Assembly (NCBI GenBank): GCA_039714535.1
Contig: JBDLJC010000018.1
Span: 1 to 61,323, forward strand
Direction of reading: 5' to 3'
Length of the DNA stretch: 61,323 bases
Source: JAGXFP01 sp039714535
Lineage (GTDB): Bacteria > Desulfobacterota > Desulfobulbia > Desulfobulbales > JAGXFP01
The notes below the pieces were generated by a model. The model saw only the letters and a list, made by a program, of their open reading frames with translations. It was not told the origin of the DNA and searched no databases. The stretch's first letter is position 1, and every line of letters begins with the position of its first letter. Of this stretch, positions 54,523-61,323 are shown piece by piece. A program made the translations under genes and the position numbers.

Positions 54523-55356
54523 ATGTGGCTGCGCACTTTAGCACTGTTTTTTGTCTTGTGTCTTTTTCCCTTGGCACCGGAAGTTTCTGCCGGGGATTCT
54601 CTTTCCTTGTGGATCCACCCGTATTTGCCGGCCACCGAGCTGATCAAACGTTTTACACCACTGACTACTTATTTGGGTGACGAGCTGGGTCTGCAGGTTG
54701 AGATCAGAATCCAGAAGAGCTACCAGACTCATATTGATTTTGTCGGTAAGGACCAGGCCGATATTGCCTATTTGGGGCCGGTCAGTTATTTAAGAATTGC
54801 CGATAATTTCGGTCTCAAACCCCTCCTCGCCAGGCTTGAGGTTCGTGGGACCCCCTTTTTTCGTGGAATGATCATTGTGCGTAAGAATTCCCCGATAAAG
54901 ACCTTGGCCGATCTCATCGGCAAAAGCTTCGCTTTCGGGGACCCCAACTCTACCATGAGTCATGTTGTGCCCCGCGCCCATCTTAAAAAGGCCGGCATTA
55001 CTCTTGATCTTCTCGGTCAGCACGAATTCCTTGGTTCCCACCATGATGTCGCTTTGGGGGTTCTCGGTGGATATTTCGATGCCGGAGGGGTGAAAGAGGA
55101 GGTCTTTTACGAATATGAGAACAGGGGCTTAAGGGCTCTGGCAAAAAGCCCGCCGATTTCAGAGCATGTCTTTATGGCCAGGTCCGACCTGCCGCCTGAA
55201 CTGGTTGAGAGTTTGCAGAAGGCTTTTATTGCGGTCAATCAACATCCCCAGAAAGACTATATTCTTAAGTCCATAAAAAAATCGGTTACCGGATTTGCCC
55301 CGGCGGCTGACCGAGACTACAACGAGTTACGGGAACATATGAAATTCGCCGAGTAG
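54523..55356 (+). CDS. PhnD-like periplasmic binding protein
   Basis: The 277-residue precursor has a signal peptide (about residues 4-23, ending EVSAG) and the phosphate/phosphite/phosphonate binding-protein fold. Typical elements are YLGPVSYLRI, FRGMIIVRKNSPIKTLADL and FGDPNSTMSHVVPR. No ABC transporter genes of the phn type are adjacent; instead a hybrid kinase follows after 2 bp. So it is likelier to be a sensing subunit than a transport subunit. The ligand is unknown. Confidence 0.83.
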   Translation: MWLRTLALFFVLCLFPLAPEVSAGDSLSLWIHPYLPATELIKRFTPLTTYLGDELGLQVEIRIQKSYQTHIDFVGKDQADIAYLGPVSYLRIADNFGLKPLLARLEVRGTPFFRGMIIVRKNSPIKTLADLIGKSFAFGDPNSTMSHVVPRAHLKKAGITLDLLGQHEFLGSHHDVALGVLGGYFDAGGVKEEVFYEYENRGLRALAKSPPISEHVFMARSDLPPELVESLQKAFIAVNQHPQKDYILKSIKKSVTGFAPAADRDYNELREHMKFAE

Positions 55357-55358
55357 TC

Positions 55359-57563
55359 ATGAACCGACAATATTTCAGAGGTATTTATATAAGGGCGGTT
55401 TCCGCCTTGATGCTGCTGCTGCTGGTCTTCCTGGCCGGTATTGATTACTTCATCATCAACATAGAACGGCAATACCGGTTGACTGAGGTCAGGACCGGAT
55501 TGGAGTCCGAACTGGACGAGGCGGCCGCTTTCATGGTCGAACCACTCTTGAAATTCAAGTTTGCCGATATTGAACAGTTTATTCACCTGTGGTCTTCAAA
55601 CCATCAAGACATCATCCGCTTTAAAGCGATAACTCCCCAAGGTCTAATCTTCACCGATTTCCAGCGAGAGACCGATAGCGTTTCCCGGCTGGTTCTAGAA
55701 AAGAAAGTTGTCTTTGAAGGCCGGCATCTCATGACCCTGTTGATGGAAAAAGATTATTCCGAGACCGAGGCCGGACTGGACCAATTGCGCAACTTCTTTC
55801 TAGTCGCTTCTCTAATCATAACTCTGGTTTTCGGGGTTATCCTCTGGTTGATTTTCAGGTCCCTGGCCATTCGGCCCCTGGAATCTGAAATAAGCCGACG
55901 ACGGCAAGCAGAAGAAGAACTGCAGGAAATTAACCTGAATCTGGAGGAGAAGGTCAGGGCAAGAACTAACGAGGTCGAAAAGAAAAACCTGGAACTACTC
56001 GATGAGATCAGGGAGCGCACGAGTGCGGAGCAAAATCTTTCCGCCGAGAAAGAGCGGTTGGCCATTACCCTTCGCTCAATAGCTGATGGAGTTATCACAA
56101 CTGATGTTAATGGCGATATTGTTCTGTTGAACAAAGTGGCCGAAGAACTCACCGGCTGGAGTCAGGAAGAAGCTGCGGGCAAGAATGTCAGTGAAGTTTT
56201 TCGGGTTGTTGGTGAGAAGGGTGGCGAAAATATCAAAAACCCGGTGGATATGGCTCTTGGCGATGGTCAGACCGTAAGCTTCGATAATTCTACCCTGATA
56301 AGCAGAGATGGTAAGGAAATAGCAGTTGCCGACAGCGGGGCGCCTATCCGTGATAAGGAGAGTAATATTGTCGGGGGGGTCCTGGTTTTCAGGGATATTA
56401 CCGAGAAGTTAAGAACTGATGACGAACTTCTCAAGATGAGAAAACTGGAGTCGGTTGGAATCCTGGCAGGAGGGATCGCCCACGATTTCAACAATCTTCT
56501 GATGGCTATAATGGGCAATATAAGTCTGGCCGGCCAGCTGGTAACTCCGGAAGACAAGATCCACCGGTTGCTTGGAGGCGCTGAGAAAGCATCACTCAGG
56601 GCGAAAAACCTTACTCAGCAATTACTTACCCTGGCCAAGGGCGGGGAACCGATCAAGGAAACGGCCTCAATCGGCCAGGTGATCGAGGAGTCAGCTGATT
56701 TCGTCCTGCATGGCGGTAAATCCGATTACAAACTTGAGATGCCGGAAAACCTCTGGCTTGTTGATATAGACCGGGGCCAGATGGGGCAGGTTGTCCAGAA
56801 TCTTATTATCAATGCTCGACAGGCCATGCCGGAAGGGGGAACTATTAGAGTCAGTTGTGAGAACCTTGAATCAACTGCCAATGAATACCCCGACCCCCTG
56901 CTGCCCAAACAGAATGAATACGTCAAAATTTCAGTAACTGACACCGGGGTCGGAATGCCTGAAAATGTAGTCGATAAGATATTTGACCCCTATTTTTCAA
57001 CGAAGAAGGAGGGCAGCGGTCTGGGGCTGGCCATTACCCACTCGATTATCAAGAAGCACAAGGGGGCCATCACCGTTAATTCCAAGCCGGGCGAGGGGGC
57101 GACCTTTAACATCTATCTGCCGGTGTCTAAGGAAAAAAGAGTTGTCGCTCAAAGTCAGTCTGTAGCGATGGCGGTGCCCAAAAACACCAAAATACTGGTC
57201 ATGGACGATGACGAGCTGGTGAGGGATATCGCCGGTGAAATGCTTGCCCATCTTGGTTGTGAAACGGTCATGGCGGTTGATGGTGAGGAGGCGATTGATC
57301 TTTTCAAGCAGGCCAGAGGCAAGGGTCAGCCATTTGATCTGGTTATTATGGATATGACTATTCCCGGAGGCATGGGGGGGCGGGAGGCGGTCACTATTGT
57401 CCTCCAGGAAGATCCTGCCGCCAAAGTGGTGGTGGCCAGTGGTTACTCGACGGATCCGGTATTGGCCAATTATCAAGATTACGGGTTTTCGGCGGCAATT
57501 GCCAAGCCTTTCCAGATCAAAGAATTGTCGAGAACTATCAAGAGTCTTTTATGGTCAGCTTAG
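55359..57563 (+). CDS. Hybrid sensor histidine kinase with receiver domain
   Basis: The 734-residue protein has an N-terminal helix (about residues 11-31), a periplasmic sensor segment (about 32-143), and a second helix (about 144-165). A coiled coil (about 175-230) and a PAS domain (about 232-350) follow. The HisKA core has the H-box HDFNNLL (H375). The HATPase domain shows NLIINARQAM and GVGMPENV with GSGLGLAI. The C-terminal receiver (from about residue 611) has DDDE, the phosphoacceptor Asp in VIMDMTIP and the Lys in AIAKPFQ. It likely senses via the PhnD-like protein upstream. No response regulator output domain is attached or adjacent. Confidence 0.92.
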   Translation: MNRQYFRGIYIRAVSALMLLLLVFLAGIDYFIINIERQYRLTEVRTGLESELDEAAAFMVEPLLKFKFADIEQFIHLWSSNHQDIIRFKAITPQGLIFTDFQRETDSVSRLVLEKKVVFEGRHLMTLLMEKDYSETEAGLDQLRNFFLVASLIITLVFGVILWLIFRSLAIRPLESEISRRRQAEEELQEINLNLEEKVRARTNEVEKKNLELLDEIRERTSAEQNLSAEKERLAITLRSIADGVITTDVNGDIVLLNKVAEELTGWSQEEAAGKNVSEVFRVVGEKGGENIKNPVDMALGDGQTVSFDNSTLISRDGKEIAVADSGAPIRDKESNIVGGVLVFRDITEKLRTDDELLKMRKLESVGILAGGIAHDFNNLLMAIMGNISLAGQLVTPEDKIHRLLGGAEKASLRAKNLTQQLLTLAKGGEPIKETASIGQVIEESADFVLHGGKSDYKLEMPENLWLVDIDRGQMGQVVQNLIINARQAMPEGGTIRVSCENLESTANEYPDPLLPKQNEYVKISVTDTGVGMPENVVDKIFDPYFSTKKEGSGLGLAITHSIIKKHKGAITVNSKPGEGATFNIYLPVSKEKRVVAQSQSVAMAVPKNTKILVMDDDELVRDIAGEMLAHLGCETVMAVDGEEAIDLFKQARGKGQPFDLVIMDMTIPGGMGGREAVTIVLQEDPAAKVVVASGYSTDPVLANYQDYGFSAAIAKPFQIKELSRTIKSLLWSA

Positions 57564-57564
57564 C

Positions 57565-58323
57565 CTAATCCTCGTTTGAGCAGATAGAGGCCCGCAGAAA
57601 TTCGCGATTCAAGCGGGCGATATTGGTGATCGAAATGCCCTTGGGGCAGGCCGCCTCGCATTCCTTTTCATTGCCGCAGTTGCCGAAGCCGAGATTATCC
57701 ATCTTCCTTACCATGGCCAGGGCGCGCCGGCTTCTTTCCGGTTGGCCTTGGGGCAGCAGGGCCAACTGCGAGATCTTGGCGCTGACGAAGAGCATGGCGG
57801 CGGCATTGGGGCAGGCGGCCACACAGGCCCCGCAGCCGATGCACTCGGCAGCATTCATGGCTTGTTCCGCTGTTTCTTGCGGGACCGGGATGGCATTGGC
57901 GTCCGGGGCGGAACCGGTATTGACCGAGACATAACCCCCTTCCTGCATAATCCGGTCAAACCTGCTGCGGTCTATCACCAGGTCCTTCTCCAGTTTAAAG
58001 GCCCGGGCCCGGAACGGTTCGATCACCAGGGTGTCGCCATCCTTGAAATGGCGCATATGGAGCTGGCAGAGGGTGGTTTTCTTTTCCGGGCCGTGGGGAA
58101 TGCCGTTGACCACCGCCCCGCAGGTTCCGCAGATCCCCTCTCGGCAGTCATGATCAAAGGCCACCGGCTCCTCGCCCTCCCTGGTCAGCTTCTCATTGAT
58201 GATGTCGAGCAGTTCCAGAAAAGAGATGTCGGTGGAGATCGGCCCGGAAGGGTAGGTCTTGAAGCCCCCCTTATCATTCGGCCCGGTCTGCCGCCATATC
58301 TTCAGGGTCAGATTGATGGTCAC
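57565..58323 (-). CDS. sdhB: Succinate dehydrogenase/fumarate reductase iron-sulfur subunit
   Basis: The 252-residue protein has the [2Fe-2S] ligands in CREGICGTCG and the following TTLCQLH. The C-terminal motifs CIGCGACVAACP and CEAACPKGI bind the [4Fe-4S] and [3Fe-4S] clusters. It carries electrons between flavin and the quinone site. The GTG start overlaps the sdhA stop by 4 bp (GTGA). It is the last gene of the sdhCAB unit; a convergent hybrid kinase gene ends 2 bp away. Confidence 0.92.
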   Translation of the reverse strand: MTINLTLKIWRQTGPNDKGGFKTYPSGPISTDISFLELLDIINEKLTREGEEPVAFDHDCREGICGTCGAVVNGIPHGPEKKTTLCQLHMRHFKDGDTLVIEPFRARAFKLEKDLVIDRSRFDRIMQEGGYVSVNTGSAPDANAIPVPQETAEQAMNAAECIGCGACVAACPNAAAMLFVSAKISQLALLPQGQPERSRRALAMVRKMDNLGFGNCGNEKECEAACPKGISITNIARLNREFLRASICSNED

Positions 58324-60230
58324 TTGTAGCTCCTCCGGCTTGGTTCGACATTTTCAAAAGACAGAGGCTCTTTGTGGAGTTTTGGGCGGTCTTGGGCCTG
58401 GTGCTCCCAGACTGACACATAAGAGTAGTTGTCGTCATCGCGCCGGGCCTCGTGCTCTTCGGTCTGGCTTTCCTCGCGGAGGTGGCAGCCGCACGATTCC
58501 TCCCGGGCCAGGGCATCCTCGACCATCAGTTCGGCAAATTCCATAAAATCCGCCACCCGTCCGGCCCGTTCCAGCGACTGGTTCAATTCTTGGCCGCTGC
58601 CCGGCACCAGAACATTCTGCCAGAATTCTGCACGGAGTTCGGGGATCAGTTTCAGGGCTTTCTCCAGCCCTTGGCGGTTGCGGGCCATCCCGCAATGGTT
58701 CCACATGATCTGGCCAAGTTGCCGGTGAAAATCGTCAACTGTCCGTGTCCCCTTGACACCCAGCAGTTTGGCGGTTTGGCCTGCCGCATCCTGCTCGGCT
58801 TGCTCAAATGCCTCGTGAGCCACGTTTATCTTATCAGTCCCGGCTCCGGCCAGATAATTGCCAATGGTGCTGGGCAGAATGAAATAGCCGTCGGCCAAGC
58901 CCTGCATCAGGGCGCTGGCTCCCAAACGGTTGGCGCCGTGGTCAGAGAAATTGGCCTCCCCCAGGGCGTAGAGGCCGGGGATATTGGTCATCAGGTTGTA
59001 GTCAACCCAAAGGCCGCCCATGGTGTAGTGGACCGCCGGGTAAATCTGCATCGGTTCCCGGAGCGGGTCTCCGGCGGTGATCCGCTCGTACATGTCGAAG
59101 AGATTGCCGTATTTCCGGCGGATACTTGCTGCGCCGTCCCGCTTGATGGCCTCGCTAAAATCGAGATAGACCGCCAGGCCGGTGTCGCCAACGCCCTTGC
59201 CTTGGTCGCATTGTTCCTTAGCATTGCGGGAGGCCACGTCCCGGGGCACCAGATTGCCGAATGAGGGGTACTTCTTTTCCAGATAATAATCACGTTCCGA
59301 CTCTGGAATCTCGGCCGGGGGCCGTTGGTCTTCTACTCTGGATGGCACCCAGACCCGGCCGTCGTTGCGGAGGCTTTCACTCATCAGGGTCAGTTTCGAC
59401 TGGTGCACGCCATGGACCGGGATACAGGTCGGATGGATCTGGACGAAACCGGGGTTGGCAAAACCGGCCCCTTTTTTATGGGCCCGCCAGGCGGCCGAGA
59501 CATTGGATGACATGGCGTTGGTCGACAAGAAATAGACGTTGCCGTAACCGCCGGTGGCCAGCACCACGGCATGGGCTCCATGTCTTTCCAGAGCGCCGCT
59601 CAGCATATTGCGGGTGATGATCCCTCGGGCCTGGCCGTCGATTACCACCAGTTCCAGCATCTCCCGGCGGGAGAAGATCTCGACCCTGCCTTGCTTAACC
59701 TGACGCATCAGAGCGCCGTAAGCGCCGAGCAGCAGTTGCTGACCGGTCTGGCCGCGGGCGTAAAAGGTCCTGGAGACCTGAGCACCGCCAAATGAACGGT
59801 TGGCTAATTGGCCGCCGTAGTCGCGGGCAAAGGGCACACCCTGGGCCACGGCCTGATCGATGATACTATTGCTGATCTGGGACAACCGGTAGACATTGGC
59901 CTCACGGGCCCGGAAATCGCCGCCCTTGATGGTGTCGTAGAAGAGCCGGAAGATCGAATCGCCGTCGTTCTGGTAGTTTTTTGCCGCATTGATCCCGCCC
60001 TGGGCGGCAATGGAATGGCCCCGGCGTGGGCTGTCCTGTAAACAGAAATTCTTGACGTTGTAGCCAAGTTCGGCCAGGGTTGCCGCCGCCGATTCTCCGG
60101 CCAGCCCGCCGCCGACGACGATGATGTCGTATTTGCGTTTATTGGCCGGATTCACCAGTTTGGAGGCAAAGCAGTGGCGGTCCCATTTCTCGGCCAGGGG
60201 GCCATCGGGTATCTTGGCGTCAAGCTTCAT
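58320..60230 (-). CDS. sdhA: Succinate dehydrogenase/fumarate reductase flavoprotein
   Basis: The 636-residue subunit has the dinucleotide fold IIVVGGGLAGESAAATLAEL. It has the covalent-FAD His motif HSIAAQGGINAAKN and the active-site region HPTCIPVHG; the catalytic Arg region near GANRLGASALMQGL is also present. The C-terminal Cys-rich loop ESCGCHLREESQTEEHEARR resembles type B enzymes. It oxidises succinate or reduces fumarate; direction cannot be told from sequence. It follows sdhC in the operon. Confidence 0.94.
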   Translation of the reverse strand: MKLDAKIPDGPLAEKWDRHCFASKLVNPANKRKYDIIVVGGGLAGESAAATLAELGYNVKNFCLQDSPRRGHSIAAQGGINAAKNYQNDGDSIFRLFYDTIKGGDFRAREANVYRLSQISNSIIDQAVAQGVPFARDYGGQLANRSFGGAQVSRTFYARGQTGQQLLLGAYGALMRQVKQGRVEIFSRREMLELVVIDGQARGIITRNMLSGALERHGAHAVVLATGGYGNVYFLSTNAMSSNVSAAWRAHKKGAGFANPGFVQIHPTCIPVHGVHQSKLTLMSESLRNDGRVWVPSRVEDQRPPAEIPESERDYYLEKKYPSFGNLVPRDVASRNAKEQCDQGKGVGDTGLAVYLDFSEAIKRDGAASIRRKYGNLFDMYERITAGDPLREPMQIYPAVHYTMGGLWVDYNLMTNIPGLYALGEANFSDHGANRLGASALMQGLADGYFILPSTIGNYLAGAGTDKINVAHEAFEQAEQDAAGQTAKLLGVKGTRTVDDFHRQLGQIMWNHCGMARNRQGLEKALKLIPELRAEFWQNVLVPGSGQELNQSLERAGRVADFMEFAELMVEDALAREESCGCHLREESQTEEHEARRDDDNYSYVSVWEHQAQDRPKLHKEPLSFENVEPSRRSYK

Positions 60231-60247
60231 CAGGGGTCAGCCTCCAC

Positions 60248-60976
60248 TTATCGTAAAGCTGAATTAACCAGCTTGTCTGGTTCAATGAAACTTATGCCCA
60301 CCTCAATGGGGGCCTGGATAGAACCATGTGGGTGTAAGAAATCAGGCCGGAAAAAGGCCAGGATCGGAATCATCATAAAAACCGCGCCAATGATAATGCC
60401 AAGAGCCAGGGCCAGCCGGTTGATTAACAGATCGTATTTAGGATGACTGAGCCCCAGGGTCTGTAACATGCTCCAGAAACCGTGGCTGATGTGCAGAGTG
60501 AGGACCAGCAGGGAGAAAATATAGTAACTGGCCGTGACCGGTCGGGAAAAATTGTCTAGAACCAGATCACTTATCGAACTGGCTTCGCCGAAGTAAAAAC
60601 GGGCCAGATGGTGGACAATAAAGACCAGAACCAGCAGACCGGTATAGGGCATGGTCCGTGAGGCCAGGGTTCTGCCGCCACCGCTGGCATCAATTTCGTA
60701 GCGGCAAGGTCTGGCCTCCAGATTTTCAAAAAACAGCATCAGCCCGAAAGCGACATGGACGATAAAGACGGCCAGCAGACCGGCCTCGAAAACCGGAATC
60801 AAAAGGCCCAGGGAGTGAAGGCGTTCGGCGTAGGAGTTAAATGCCTCCCGGCCCAGGAAGGAGGTGGCGTTACCGGCCAGGTGGGTAAGCAGGAAAAGAC
60901 CCAGCAGCAGACCGCTGCCGGCCATGACGCTCTTCTTGCCGATCGAGGATTTAAGGGTGCTGATCATCCATTCCAT
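60248..60976 (-). CDS. sdhC: Succinate dehydrogenase/fumarate reductase cytochrome b subunit
   Basis: The 242-residue membrane subunit has five helices of the type B family, with His residues in helices that would ligate two hemes (LLTHLAGNATSF, VHVAFGLMLF, IVHHLARFYFG, LTLHISHGFWS). It links the A and B subunits to the menaquinone pool. It is the first gene of the sdhCAB unit. The ATG has only a weak ribosome binding site. Confidence 0.9.
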   Translation of the reverse strand: MEWMISTLKSSIGKKSVMAGSGLLLGLFLLTHLAGNATSFLGREAFNSYAERLHSLGLLIPVFEAGLLAVFIVHVAFGLMLFFENLEARPCRYEIDASGGGRTLASRTMPYTGLLVLVFIVHHLARFYFGEASSISDLVLDNFSRPVTASYYIFSLLVLTLHISHGFWSMLQTLGLSHPKYDLLINRLALALGIIIGAVFMMIPILAFFRPDFLHPHGSIQAPIEVGISFIEPDKLVNSALR

Positions 60977-61323
60977 GCACTGTCCCGTTAATCAATAATG
61001 TTTTTCGCAATGCATTTTATATAACATAAATGGATGATGAGGGGAGAGGATTTTGCTTTAAAGCGTTATTTTCAGTCCTGGTCTGAGAATGATGTTGTCG
61101 GATTAACAAGTGGCTTCTTCAGTGGCTCAGGCAATACGATCCTGATCGATAACGGAAAACAAGCAAACAATAAGTTGTTTTAGAACAGCGTCCCATGGGA
61201 CGTAAAAGAGAGAATGTCAATATGTCAAGCCTGATAATCATCTAAAAGGCACCCCCATCAGCATATCAGGAGATAGACCTCTGATAAACTGTATTGAAAG
61301 AACCCAATCTTTCAAAACGGAGG
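60977..61323. other. Region upstream of sdhC, with palindrome and start of the next gene's leader
   Basis: No gene is visible. It holds the sdhC promoter region and a perfect 14-bp palindrome CGTCCCATGGGACG (61189-61202). The window ends in ACGGAGG, a strong Shine-Dalgarno for a plus-strand gene just beyond the edge. Confidence 0.45.

Overview
The window reads as a chromosomal segment from a Gram-negative, anaerobic-type bacterium of the former Deltaproteobacteria (Desulfobacterota), possibly Desulfobulbales-like. This is inferred from family content: a GspA/GspB pair, two lipoboxed surface proteins, a type B SdhCAB/FrdCAB complex, long-form HisG, a kamA-type radical SAM enzyme, a PhnD-like protein paired with a hybrid histidine kinase, and many small Cys-rich proteins. 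No rRNA, tRNA or CRISPR array was seen. Assignments come from reading the sequence; no database search was run.

Layout. 0-5 kb is an AT-rich accessory region: the 3' end of a group II intron, a large lipoprotein with three tandem C1q-like domains, a SHOCT protein between 17-bp direct repeats, and a phosphodiesterase. 5-10.7 kb is mostly housekeeping: a CPA1 Na+/H+ antiporter behind a long leader, prmA with an M23 peptidase, plsC, and coaX-ldcA. 10.7-12.4 kb is a small island of orphan genes (DUF6933, AP2-like, zinc ribbon) with inverted repeats. 12.4-31 kb is core: thiD, slyD, hisI-hisG, engB, lepA, an rpoH-type sigma factor, a DegT aminotransferase, a 992-aa TPR protein, greA, a TetR regulator, a fused purD-purE gene, tsaC and comM. 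31-38.3 kb is a minus-strand run: transglutaminase, ABC ATPase, GspA, GspB, PilZ and ABC permease. 38.3-46 kb holds a tandem Usp protein, KamA, a Kef-type antiporter, malic enzyme and a membrane-fused spermidine synthase.

46.6-50.6 kb is accessory: a 1071-aa lipoprotein of nine repeats, each with one cysteine pair, and an unknown membrane-anchored protein. 50.9-54.2 kb is the most interesting part: two exported HMA-domain proteins with CxxC sites, a membrane-anchored protein that looks like a cysteine-free HMA fold, an FtsX/MacB-type permease with a CxGCP motif, and its ATPase. A paired operator-like palindrome lies upstream and a strong terminator downstream. It is proposed as a periplasmic metal-handling ABC system. 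It is followed by a PhnD-like binding protein with a hybrid kinase, then sdhCAB on the minus strand.

A recurring theme is palindromic interspersed DNA. At least three copies of one family abut or overlap gene stop codons (near 6.34, 8.88 and 38.47 kb). Other inverted repeats flank the DUF6933 gene and fill the gap before malic enzyme.
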